17,681 bases of DNA. Source: Alphaproteobacteria bacterium UBA1303 (GTDB taxonomy: Bacteria; Pseudomonadota; Alphaproteobacteria; Micropepsales; Micropepsaceae). Below, one piece after another: positions 1-7,308 of this stretch (positions are counted from its first letter, which is position 1; every line of letters begins with the position of its first letter). Made by a program: the position numbers and the translations under genes. The notes under the pieces were generated by a model. It was not told the DNA's origin. It did not search any database and saw only the letters and a list, made by a program, of their open reading frames with translations. The stretch spans positions 1 through 17,681 of the forward strand of contig DBTZ01000002.1 in assembly GCA_002307315.1 (NCBI GenBank). The letters run 5' to 3'.

Positions 1-52
1 GCTTGGGAATTCTTCACGGCCGACTCATCAGCGTACGGCCCGCTAGTGTCGT

Positions 53-107
53 GGTTTCGAAGTTCGTTTTATTCTCTATATCGGCACAGGTAACGAACTT
101 CGGAATC
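53..107. repeat. Long inverted repeat upstream of the DUF486-type gene
   Basis: Arms CGAAGTTCGTT (58-68) and AACGAACTTCG (92-102) are perfect 11-bp reverse complements. Pairing continues outwards to about 53/107 with A-T and G-C pairs and G-T wobbles. The 23-nt centre (69-91) is AT-rich. Each arm also contains a 9-bp odd palindrome (CGAA-G-TTCG and CGAA-C-TTCG), so this could be two operator copies rather than an RNA stem. It ends 9 bases before the ribosome binding site of the next gene. No T-run follows on either side, so it is not a classical intrinsic terminator. Function unknown. Confidence 0.6.
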
Positions 108-131
108 GGGACACCAGGAGAAAACCCGCAT

Positions 132-476
132 ATGAGTTGGTCCGCTTTGGCGCCGATCGCGCTGCTTATGGTTTCAAACGTTTTTATGACCTTCGCCTGG
201 TACGGACAATTGAAGTTTCCATCCGCGCCGTTGTGGCTGGTTATCCCGGTCAGTTGGGGCATTGCGTTCTTCGAATACTGTCTGGCCGTGCCCGCCAACC
301 GCATCGGATATCAAGTCTACTCGGCCGCGCAGCTCAAAACGATGCAGGAAGTCATCACTTTGAGCGTATTTGCGGTGTTTTCGGTCACGTATCTCGGCGA
401 AGCGATCAAATGGAATCAACTCGTCGCCTTCGCCCTTTTGGCGCTGGCGGCGTTCTTCGCCTTTCACGAATGGTAG
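132..476 (+). CDS. DMT-family (DUF486) small integral membrane protein
   Basis: The 114-residue product has four predicted membrane helices, roughly residues 6-24, 33-52, 73-88 and 95-112. The N-terminal stretch SNVFMTFAWYGQLKF and the middle part EYCLAVPANRIG are what I recognise as the DUF486 family (COG3169), small relatives of drug/metabolite transporters. No substrate is established for the family. The ATG at 132 is chosen because AGGAG (116-120) precedes it at good spacing and family members start just before the first helix; the reading frame is open further upstream, but that extension looks like non-coding sequence. The stop codon lies one base from the stop of the opposing lipoprotein gene. 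Transport function is inferred only. Confidence 0.85.
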   Translation: MSWSALAPIALLMVSNVFMTFAWYGQLKFPSAPLWLVIPVSWGIAFFEYCLAVPANRIGYQVYSAAQLKTMQEVITLSVFAVFSVTYLGEAIKWNQLVAFALLALAAFFAFHEW

Positions 477-477
477 A

Positions 478-933
478 CTACTGAGGCGCCGCCCAGGGAT
501 CGTCGCCGAACACGTCGACCCGTTTCATATCGATGCGGATAGACTTCTGCATGCCGAAATAGAAAACGACCACCATTTTTTCGGTCATGGGATTCCATTC
601 CATTTGCGGCGCCACGCCGCCAGACTTGCGAAATACCCGGCCGTCGAAATCCATCTTGCGCGGGGCAACCAGCGACCAGGTTTTGCCCAGTTCGTCGGCA
701 AGGCGTCCATGCATGACCGCGCGCCGTTCCTCGGAAATATCGTCGCCGACATTGAGAAAGTTCGGCGCGCTGACCCGCACCGTCCCGTCGGACAGGATTT
801 CGAGACGCGTATCCACCATGACGCTGGCGGATTCGAAATTGCCGATCCAGCGGCCCGTCGGCGGCTTTTTCGACGGAGTACACGCAACCAGCATCGCCAG
901 GCCGGCTAGCAACAGAATGGAGATCTTACGCAT
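478..933 (-). CDS. Small predicted lipoprotein, function unknown
   Basis: The 151-residue product begins with a lipoprotein signal peptide: MRK, a hydrophobic stretch, then the lipobox LVAC with the lipidated Cys at about residue 18, followed by TPSKKPPTG. Thus it is probably anchored in the cell envelope. The mature part is soluble, with a repeated beta-like pattern (GRWIGNFES, RLEILSDGTVRVSAP, MVVVFYFGM) that suggests a small beta-barrel-like fold. I do not recognise the family. The ATG at 933 is preferred over one seven codons upstream because the signal peptide then starts correctly and GGGAG lies 8 nt before it. It is transcribed divergently from the aminotransferase gene. Confidence 0.8.
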   Translation of the reverse strand: MRKISILLLAGLAMLVACTPSKKPPTGRWIGNFESASVMVDTRLEILSDGTVRVSAPNFLNVGDDISEERRAVMHGRLADELGKTWSLVAPRKMDFDGRVFRKSGGVAPQMEWNPMTEKMVVVFYFGMQKSIRIDMKRVDVFGDDPWAAPQ

Positions 934-984
934 GGTACAATCTCCCGGACACATGTTAATTCTAGGAAAGAAAAGTATACAAAT

Positions 985-1001
985 CGTAACGACACGTAAC
1001 G
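985..1001. promoter_or_regulatory. Direct repeat CGTAACG x2 in a divergent promoter region
   Basis: CGTAACG occurs at 985-991 and again at 995-1001, a 10-bp period (one helical turn), in the 160-bp space between the divergent lipoprotein and aminotransferase genes. Such phasing is typical of tandem activator or response-regulator sites. The rest of the gap is AT-rich near 960-1025 and holds a possible -10 box GATAAT (1059-1064) for the aminotransferase gene, without a good -35. No regulator is identified. Confidence 0.3.
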
Positions 1002-1093
1002 TTTTGAATTATTAGCCGTAAATTTGCCTCTTGCCCGCTTTAGAACACGTTGGTAGGTGATAATCGCCTTATTTCTCTCGATAAAGGTTTGCC

Positions 1094-2323
1094 ATGACCG
1101 CCTCATCCTCCGCCCTTCCCAAGGATTTCCTCAGTGCCGCTCTCGGCCGAATCAAGCCGTCGCCGACCTTGGCGGTGACTCAGAAGGCGCGCGAACTGAA
1201 GGCGCAGGGCCGCGACGTCATCGGCCTGGGCGCGGGCGAACCCGATTTCGACACCCCCGACAACATCAAGGAAGCCGCCATCTCCGCCATCCAACGCGGC
1301 GAAACCAAGTATACCGCGGTGCCCGGCATTCTCGAACTGCGCAAGGCGATCCAAGCCAAGTTCAAGCGCGAGAACCGTCTCGACTATACGACCGACGAAA
1401 TTTTCGTCGCCGCCGGCGGCAAGGGCCTGATCTACAACGCGCTGATAGCCACCTTAAATCCCGGCGACGAGGTGATCTGCATCGCCCCTTACTGGGTGAG
1501 CTATCCCGACATCGTCGCCCTGGGCGGCGGCACCCCGGTGGTCGTCGAGGCCAGGATCGAGGACGGGTTCCGCCTCAAGCCCGAGGCGCTGGAAGCGGCG
1601 ATCACTCCGAAGACCAAATGGGTGATTTTCAATCAGCCCTCCAACCCGACCGGCGCCTGCTATTCCCCGGCGCAACTCAAGGCGCTGACCGACGTTTTGC
1701 TGCGCCATCCGCAGGTCTGGGTGCTGACCGACGACATCTACGAGCACCTGATCTACGACGGCTTCGAATTTCGTACCGTCGCCGAGATCGAGCCGAAACT
1801 GAAAGATCGCACCTTGACGGTCAACGGCGTGTCCAAGGCCTATGCCATGACCGGCTGGCGCATCGGCTATTGCGGCGGCCCGGCACCGCTGATCACGGCC
1901 ATGAGCAAACTGCAATCGCAATCGGTGACCAACGCCACTTCGATCGCGCAATGGGCGGCGGTCGAAGCGCTGAACGGCACCCAGGATTTCATCGCCAAAC
2001 GGGCGAAGGCCTTCGCCGAACGGCGCGACCTGGTGGTGTCGATGCTGAACCAGGCGCCGGGCATCGAATGCCCCAAACCGGAAGGCGCGTTCTATGTCTA
2101 TCCTTCGATCAAGGGCCTGATCGGCAAAAAGACCCCGGCCGGCAAGACCATCGCCACCGACGGCGATTTCGCCGCCGAACTGCTGGAGATCGAGGGCGTA
2201 GCGGTGGTGCATGGGGAAGCGTTCGGTTTGTCGCCGTTCTTCCGGGTATCGTATGCCACCTCGAATAAATTGCTGGAGGATGCCTGCAAGCGTATCCAGC
2301 GGTTCTGCGCCTTATTGAAATAA
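1094..2323 (+). CDS. aspC: Aspartate aminotransferase, class I PLP-dependent
   Basis: This 409-residue enzyme should transfer the amino group between L-aspartate and 2-oxoglutarate in the cytosol, linking oxaloacetate with amino acid synthesis. Motifs visible in order are GLGAGEPDFDTP (44-55) near the N-terminus, SNPTG (183-187), DDIYEHLIYDG (213-223) with the Asp that holds the pyridine nitrogen, the Schiff-base lysine K248 in GVSKAYAMTGWRIGY, and R384 in FFRVSYATS for the substrate alpha-carboxylate. The pattern fits the I-gamma subgroup common in alphaproteobacteria; some members also act on prephenate or aromatic substrates. AAAGG (1083-1087) lies 6 nt before the ATG. Aspartate also feeds the NAD operon on the right, but no linkage in regulation is visible. 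Confidence 0.92.
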   Translation: MTASSSALPKDFLSAALGRIKPSPTLAVTQKARELKAQGRDVIGLGAGEPDFDTPDNIKEAAISAIQRGETKYTAVPGILELRKAIQAKFKRENRLDYTTDEIFVAAGGKGLIYNALIATLNPGDEVICIAPYWVSYPDIVALGGGTPVVVEARIEDGFRLKPEALEAAITPKTKWVIFNQPSNPTGACYSPAQLKALTDVLLRHPQVWVLTDDIYEHLIYDGFEFRTVAEIEPKLKDRTLTVNGVSKAYAMTGWRIGYCGGPAPLITAMSKLQSQSVTNATSIAQWAAVEALNGTQDFIAKRAKAFAERRDLVVSMLNQAPGIECPKPEGAFYVYPSIKGLIGKKTPAGKTIATDGDFAAELLEIEGVAVVHGEAFGLSPFFRVSYATSNKLLEDACKRIQRFCALLK

Positions 2324-2374
2324 TATTTCCGAACCGCGCACCGTCGCGGATTTGTGAAGGATGAACGCTGAAAT

Positions 2375-2396
2375 ATCCGCCGTTTGCGCGGCGGAT
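2375..2396. other. Hairpin between aminotransferase and DUF4405 genes
   Basis: ATCCGCCG (2375-2382) pairs perfectly with CGGCGGAT (2389-2396) across a 6-nt loop. A smaller stem, CCGCG/CGCGG, sits at 2334-2349. Neither is followed by a T-run, so a Rho-independent terminator is doubtful; they may stabilise the 3' end of the aminotransferase mRNA or attenuate read-through. Confidence 0.4.
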
Positions 2397-2453
2397 GGGG
2401 CGTGCATACGCGTTAGAATCTCGGGACATCGTTTTTTATCCAAGAGGCATCGG

Positions 2454-3014
2454 ATGAGCAGTTTCCTTCGCAACTACATTACGCCGCTCAGTCTTGTCGC
2501 GTTCGCCGCCGTCGCCGTGACCGGCTTGATGATGTGGCTGGGCATCCGCAATCATCAACTCGGCGAACTGCACGAGAAATTCGGCATTCTGTTTGCGGTC
2601 GTCGCCGTCCTGCACCTGATCCGCAACGGCAAGGGTTTTTCCTTCATGATCGGCCAGACGCGCAGCCTGATCCTGGTCGGCGTCCTGGGCGTAGTGGCGA
2701 TGTTGCTGGTCGGTTCGGCTTTGTTGTCGCCCGGCGGCGAACGCGGTCCGGGGGGACCTCAGGGCGGCCCGCGCGGCTTCGGACCGGCTGCCGCCCTGAC
2801 GCAACGGCTGGCGCTGGTGCCGATTTCGCAGGTTGCCCCCGCGTTGGGCATGACCAGCGGTCAGGCAATCACGCGCCTCCGCAAGGGCGGTATTGTGGTG
2901 GACGGGCCGGGACAAAATCTCGATTCGATCGCCCGCAAGGCCGGCATGCCGATGCCGCGGCTGCTCGATCTGATGTTGGCGGACGAAACGCCGAACCCGG
3001 AAGATAATTCTTAA
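2454..3014 (+). CDS. DUF4405-type membrane protein with Gly/Pro linker and C-terminal helical domain
   Basis: The 186-residue product has three predicted membrane helices (about 10-30, 42-58, 72-92). The N-terminal half, with LHEKFG and LHLIRNG, resembles DUF4405, a small cytochrome b561-like family; H40 and H54 are candidate haem ligands, by analogy only. A Gly/Pro/Arg-rich linker (about 93-112) leads to a soluble helical tail (115-178) with a two-part, repeated look: a GMTSGQAITRLRKGGI segment followed by SIARKAGMPMPRLLDLML. The ATG at 2454 is chosen because AGAGG precedes it and the family starts here; an in-frame ATG at 2361 has its purine-rich stretch too close. It is probably co-directional with, but separately spaced from, its neighbours. 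Redox function is an inference. Confidence 0.72.
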   Translation: MSSFLRNYITPLSLVAFAAVAVTGLMMWLGIRNHQLGELHEKFGILFAVVAVLHLIRNGKGFSFMIGQTRSLILVGVLGVVAMLLVGSALLSPGGERGPGGPQGGPRGFGPAAALTQRLALVPISQVAPALGMTSGQAITRLRKGGIVVDGPGQNLDSIARKAGMPMPRLLDLMLADETPNPEDNS

Positions 3015-3174
3015 CCCGGTCGATAACGCGCGCATTCCTCCCCCTTGCCAAGACCGCTCAACGGCGTCAGGCTCATGGGATCGAAGAAGGAGCGCGTGAC
3101 GCTTCCCGATTGGTTGGGTTGGCGCCCGCCGCGTTCCCCCGGACTTCCGTTCAAGGAAGCCGCAGGAGGAAATC

Positions 3175-5223
3175 ATGCCGAACGACAATGGAGGCAAGGG
3201 GCCACGTACCGTGGCCCTGGTAGGACCATACGGCAGCGGCAAGACCACGCTGCTCGAAAGCATCTTGTTCGCCACCGGCGCCGTCCAACGCAAGGGATCG
3301 ATCTCCGCGAAAAACACCGTCGGCGATTCTTCGACCGAAGCACGCGCCCGTCAGATGAGCGTCGAGATCAACTGCGCCGCCGCACCGTACCTCGACCAGA
3401 CGTTTACGTTCCTCGATTGTCCCGGCTCGATCGAATTTCTCCAGGATACGCTGAATGCCGTCATCGGCGCAGATGCCGTGGTGGTGGTGGTCGAACCCGA
3501 AGCCGCCAAGGTTCAGATGCTGAAGCCGTATTTGAAACGGCTGGACGATTTGGGCATTCCCCATTTGTTGTTCGTCAACAAGATCGACAAGGCCACCGGC
3601 CCGGTCGAAGATCTGCTGAATTTGCTGCAGGAAGCTTCCGAGAAACCGCTGTTGCTCCGGCAGATTCCAACCACGAAGAACGGCATCGTCACCGGGTTCG
3701 TCGATCTGGCGCTGGAACGCGCCTTCGTCTACCGCGAGCACGCGCCTTCCGAGGTGATCGAAATCGTCGACAAGGACAGCGAAAAGTCCGCGCGCTATGC
3801 GATGCTGGAAAAGCTTGCCGATTTCGACGAAACGCTGATGGAGGAACTGCTGTCCGACGTCGAACCCGGCCGCGACCGGGTGTTCGACGATTTGCGCACC
3901 GACATGGCCAAGGGGCTGCTGGTGCCGGTGCTGCTCGGCTCGGCCGAGAAGGACAACGGCGTCCGCCGGCTTTTGAAGGCGCTGCGCCACGAGGCGCCGA
4001 ACGTTGCCGAATGCGCCAAGCGGTTGGGTATTGCATCCGCCGACACCACGGCGCTGGTGCTCAAGACGGTCTATTCGACCGGCGGCAAGCTTTCGCTGGT
4101 GCGCATTCTCACCGGCTCGCTGAAAGACGGCGCCGGTCTGCACAACGCCGAGGGCACTGACAGTCGCATCGGCGGTCTGTTCGCACTCAAGGGCGCGGCG
4201 CAAGTCAAGTTGACCGAAGCGGCGAACGGCGAAACCGTGGCGTTGGGGCGCATGGAAGGCGTTGCCACCGGCGATTTTCTGTCGAGCGCCAAAATCGCCC
4301 CTCCGCGGCCCGCCATCGAGCGGCTGACGCCGGTCTATCGGCTGGCGATCGAGGCCGCCGACCGCAAGGACGAGGTGAAGATCACCGCCGCCATCGCCAA
4401 GCTGCGCGAGGAAGATCCTTCCGTCGGCTTCGAGCAAAGCGCCGAGTTGCACCAGATGGTGCTTGCCGGCCAGGGCGAAATTCATCTCAAGGTGGCGATC
4501 GAGAAAATGATGAGCCGCTACGGCCTTAAGATCAACACCGTGCCGGTCAGGGTTCCCTACAAGGAAACCATCCGCAAATCGACGTCGGTGCGCGGCCGCC
4601 ACAAGCGCCAATCGGGCGGACACGGACAATTCGGCGACGTCGTGCTGGAGATCAAGCCTCTGCCCCGCGGCACCGGTTTCGAATTCCACGACGAGATCGT
4701 CGGCGGCGTGGTGCCCAAGCAGTGGATTCCCTCGGTGGAAAAGGGTGTGGTCGATTATCTCAAATCCGGTCCGCTCGGCTTTCCGGTGGTCGATGTCAGC
4801 GTGACATTGAACGACGGCTCCTATCATACGGTGGATTCCTCGGATGCGGCGTTCCAGACCGCGGCGCGAATCGGCATGCAGGAAGGCATGCCCAATTGCT
4901 CGCCGGTGCTACTGGAGCCGATCATGCATGTTTCCATTCATGTGCCGTCGGGCGCCACCGCCGACGTCAACTCGGTGGTCAGCGGCCGGCGCGGCAAGAT
5001 CCTCGGTTTCGATTCCCGCGACGGCTGGAAGGGCTGGGACACGGTTGAAGCCGAGATGCCGCTGGTCGAAATCGGCAACCTCATCATCGAACTGCGCTCG
5101 CTGACCCAGGGCGTCGGCACCTACGAGATGAAGTTCGATCATCTGGCCGAACTGTCCGGCAAGGTCGCCGATCAAATCGTCGCTGCCGCCAAGGCCGAGA
5201 AGGAAGCCGCCAAAGACGCGTGA
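3175..5223 (+). CDS. fusA2: Elongation factor G paralog (EF-G-like GTPase)
   Basis: The 682-residue protein has the full EF-G domain order: G domain (about 10-260), beta-barrel domain II, domain III, domain IV and a C-terminal domain V. G1 is GPYGSGKT (17-24) and G4 is NKID (135-138). Domain IV keeps NDGSYHTVDSS, with the tip histidine H551 that enters the decoding centre in EF-G. The switches are unusual: switch II reads DCPGSIEF (81-88) where EF-G has DTPGHVDF, so the catalytic His is Ser, and switch I reads RQMSV instead of RGITI. It is therefore a second, divergent EF-G rather than the main translocase, which normally lies in the str operon with rpsL, rpsG and tuf. AGGAGG (3164-3169) gives a near-perfect ribosome binding site. 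TetM-like ribosomal protection or stress-specific translation are alternatives. Confidence 0.88.
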   Translation: MPNDNGGKGPRTVALVGPYGSGKTTLLESILFATGAVQRKGSISAKNTVGDSSTEARARQMSVEINCAAAPYLDQTFTFLDCPGSIEFLQDTLNAVIGADAVVVVVEPEAAKVQMLKPYLKRLDDLGIPHLLFVNKIDKATGPVEDLLNLLQEASEKPLLLRQIPTTKNGIVTGFVDLALERAFVYREHAPSEVIEIVDKDSEKSARYAMLEKLADFDETLMEELLSDVEPGRDRVFDDLRTDMAKGLLVPVLLGSAEKDNGVRRLLKALRHEAPNVAECAKRLGIASADTTALVLKTVYSTGGKLSLVRILTGSLKDGAGLHNAEGTDSRIGGLFALKGAAQVKLTEAANGETVALGRMEGVATGDFLSSAKIAPPRPAIERLTPVYRLAIEAADRKDEVKITAAIAKLREEDPSVGFEQSAELHQMVLAGQGEIHLKVAIEKMMSRYGLKINTVPVRVPYKETIRKSTSVRGRHKRQSGGHGQFGDVVLEIKPLPRGTGFEFHDEIVGGVVPKQWIPSVEKGVVDYLKSGPLGFPVVDVSVTLNDGSYHTVDSSDAAFQTAARIGMQEGMPNCSPVLLEPIMHVSIHVPSGATADVNSVVSGRRGKILGFDSRDGWKGWDTVEAEMPLVEIGNLIIELRSLTQGVGTYEMKFDHLAELSGKVADQIVAAAKAEKEAAKDA

Positions 5224-5240
5224 CGCTTAAGAAGCACAAC

Positions 5241-5276
5241 CGCCATCCCCGGCCGCAGCGCGAGCCGGGGGTGGCG
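5241..5276. terminator. Long GC-rich hairpin between convergent genes
   Basis: A 13-bp stem with one G-T wobble, CGCCATCCCCGGC (5241-5253) with GCCGGGGGTGGCG (5264-5276), encloses a 10-nt loop. It lies 17 nt after the fusA2 stop and 13 nt beyond the stop of the opposing DegT-like gene. It lacks a clear T-run on either side, so it may work as a bidirectional, imperfect terminator or as an mRNA 3'-end stabiliser. Confidence 0.6.
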
Positions 5277-5289
5277 CAAAGGGGCGGCT

Positions 5290-6255
5290 TTATTGCGTTG
5301 CCGCTTCGACGGCATCGCAAAGGCGCCGCATGTCGTCGGCGCCGTAGCGGTGGTCGATCGGCAGCGGCAGCAGAAATTTTCCGACGTACCGTTCCCACGA
5401 AAACCCGTCCACCGCCCGCGAAATAGCGTCCGTCCATAGGGTCGGGACGAAAATATTCCGCCGATACAGCACCGCCCGATTAGCCGTCCGCTCCGGCAGG
5501 TAGGGATAGCAGAAGGGAATGTCGTCCTCGGCCATCTCCACCGCGATGCGGTTGGTCGCCGCCAACCGGGCATGTACGACGGCGAAATTTTCCCGGCGGA
5601 TGCGGGCGGCGCGCCCGGCATCGCAGCCGCGCAGCAAGGTCTCGCCGATCGCGCTAATGCGCCGAATCGAGGCATCCAGCGTCCGTTCGTATTTCGTATA
5701 GGCCCTCTCCGCCTCCGCATACTTCCCCACGCGGCGCAGTTCGGCATGCCGCACGAAAGCCCGATCGAAGCGCGGCGCATCGACGGCAAGCTCGACCGGG
5801 GCAAACAAAAATGCGCCGTCGGGCACGCCGAAATACTTCCGCGCCGAGGTGAAGGACCACAGCCCATCATGCCGACCGGAAAAAAAGGCGTGGCTGTCGT
5901 CGATCAGCAATCGGCTGCCGTAGCGCGCCACGAGTTGCTTGGTCGTGCGCCCGCACAGGCCGAAATAATTCGTCCACAAAATGAATTCGCCGGCTTTGAG
6001 AACCGGCAGGTCGAGGGGGCGAAACCGCGCGTCCACCGCATAGAGCCTGATCGGGATGTCGAGGTCGACGAAGGGCTGAAACACCGTATTGCAGGTGTAA
6101 TACGGCACATGCACGCAGGCGGGCCGCAAATGTTGCAGCATCGCCGTTAGGCACGCGCGGCCGGTGCTGAGCGCATATGCCCCGCGATGCGGAAGCTCTC
6201 CGCCATGCGGCTCTTCCAACGCGAACACACCGCCGATGGGCTCGATGACCGTCAA
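5290..6255 (-). CDS. DegT/DnrJ/EryC1-like PLP-fold protein, last gene of gal operon
   Basis: This 321-residue protein resembles sugar aminotransferases of the DegT/DnrJ/EryC1/StrS group. Visible are ALSTGRACLTAML (28-40, the phosphate-binding start of the fold), VPYYTCNTV (50-58), LLIDDSHAFF (116-125, with the Asp facing the cofactor) and SARKYFGVPDG, where K140 is the likely Schiff-base lysine. It is shorter than typical family members (about 360-400), and sequence after residue 150 is divergent, so the substrate cannot be assigned. No ATG lies before residue 39. The TTG at 6255 is chosen because TAAGG stands 8 nt upstream and it starts 11 nt after the galE stop. Context suggests it acts on a nucleotide sugar or its product in surface polysaccharide synthesis. 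Confidence 0.72.
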   Translation of the reverse strand: MTVIEPIGGVFALEEPHGGELPHRGAYALSTGRACLTAMLQHLRPACVHVPYYTCNTVFQPFVDLDIPIRLYAVDARFRPLDLPVLKAGEFILWTNYFGLCGRTTKQLVARYGSRLLIDDSHAFFSGRHDGLWSFTSARKYFGVPDGAFLFAPVELAVDAPRFDRAFVRHAELRRVGKYAEAERAYTKYERTLDASIRRISAIGETLLRGCDAGRAARIRRENFAVVHARLAATNRIAVEMAEDDIPFCYPYLPERTANRAVLYRRNIFVPTLWTDAISRAVDGFSWERYVGKFLLPLPIDHRYGADDMRRLCDAVEAATQ

Positions 6256-6266
6256 ATAAGAAAACC

Positions 6267-7307
6267 TTACCGCCCGGACTTTTCGACGATAGTCTCGGCA
6301 TAGACCGGCAGACGGTGCCATTGGGCGGCATCGCCGATCATCGCCGCAACGTCGCGCTTGGGCTGCCAGCCGAGCACGGACCTGGCCTTGGCGCCGTCGG
6401 CAATCAAGGTGGCCGGATCGCCGGGACGACGCGCCACGATTTCCGGTGCAAAGTCCGGCCGGTTCAGGGCGCTGCGCGCCGCATCGACAATTTCCTTCAC
6501 CGAATAGCCCGAACCGCTGCCGAGATTGAAAACGTCGCTGGCGCCGCCGCCGATCAGATAGCGCAACGCCAGCACATGCGCCTCGGCCAGATCCATCACA
6601 TGGATGTAATCGCGCACCGCGGTGCCGTCGCGGGTGGGATAATCGTCGCCGAACACCTTGAAGCCCTTCGCCAGATCGAGCGCAACCTGCACCGCCGCCG
6701 GCATCCCGATCAACGGCAGCACGACGCGCGGGATCAGATGGCTTTCGGGAAAATGCGCCTCGCCCAAAGACGCCTGAGGCGCGGCGCCGGCAACGTTGAA
6801 ATAGCGCAAGGCGACCGAGGCGACGCCGGCGATGGTGCGCAAATGGGTTTCCGCATCCAGCTTCGCCTGGCCGTAGGGGTTGATCGGTTCGGTCGGCCGG
6901 GTTTCCTTGATCGGATCGGATTCGGTTACCTCGCCGTAGACTGCCGCAGTCGAGGAAAACACCACATGACGGACCCCGCATCCGGCAATGGTATCGAAAA
7001 AGATTTTCGCCTTGTCGCGGTTGTTGACGAAATATTTCTGCGGGTTCTTAACCGACTCGCCGACCTCGATGAAGGCGGCAAAATGCAGCGCCGCCACCGG
7101 TTTGAACTCTTCGCAGGCAGCGCGCACGAAGGCGGCATCGCCGATGTCGCCTTGGCGGAAGGCATCGGCTTTCTCGGCCGCCCAAAGGTTGCCGTTCACC
7201 AGACTGTCGAGCACCACCGGCATAAAACCGGACTGCTGCAACACATGGACGACGTGACTGCCGATATAACCGGCACCACCGGACACCAAAACGACGGGCA
7301 AAGACAT
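6267..7307 (-). CDS. galE: UDP-glucose 4-epimerase
   Basis: The 346-residue enzyme interconverts UDP-galactose and UDP-glucose with tightly bound NAD, completing the Leloir pathway and supplying UDP-galactose for envelope sugars. The Rossmann motif SGGAGYIGSH is at about residues 9-18, the catalytic SST at 118-120, and YGQAK at 145-149 gives the YxxxK pair of extended short-chain dehydrogenases. Length matches the usual 330-350. The ATG lies one base after the galK stop codon, so translational coupling is likely; AGGA is about 14 nt upstream, farther than ideal. The downstream DegT-like gene follows 11 nt after the TAA stop. Confidence 0.95.
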   Translation of the reverse strand: MSLPVVLVSGGAGYIGSHVVHVLQQSGFMPVVLDSLVNGNLWAAEKADAFRQGDIGDAAFVRAACEEFKPVAALHFAAFIEVGESVKNPQKYFVNNRDKAKIFFDTIAGCGVRHVVFSSTAAVYGEVTESDPIKETRPTEPINPYGQAKLDAETHLRTIAGVASVALRYFNVAGAAPQASLGEAHFPESHLIPRVVLPLIGMPAAVQVALDLAKGFKVFGDDYPTRDGTAVRDYIHVMDLAEAHVLALRYLIGGGASDVFNLGSGSGYSVKEIVDAARSALNRPDFAPEIVARRPGDPATLIADGAKARSVLGWQPKRDVAAMIGDAAQWHRLPVYAETIVEKSGR

Positions 7308-7308
7308 A

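Noticed and set aside
2361..2453. Upstream ATG start for the DUF4405-type gene
   Set aside because: It would add 31 polar residues before the first membrane helix and spans a hairpin. The purine-rich stretch is too close to that ATG, while 2454 has AGAGG at good distance.
3144..3159. CTTCC/GGAAG mini-hairpin just before the EF-G paralog ribosome binding site
   Set aside because: Five base pairs only, expected by chance in such sequence; not enough to call a regulatory structure.
3151..4827. 558-codon open frame antisense to the EF-G paralog
   Set aside because: It mirrors the codon periodicity of a GC-rich gene with clear EF-G motifs on the other strand. Its translation is rich in His, Arg, Gln and Asp with no recognisable domain, and it has no start-site context.
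6256..6981. N-terminal extension of the DegT-like frame to 6981
   Set aside because: It lies wholly inside galE in another frame and shows no domain. The TTG at 6255 with its ribosome binding site is a better start.
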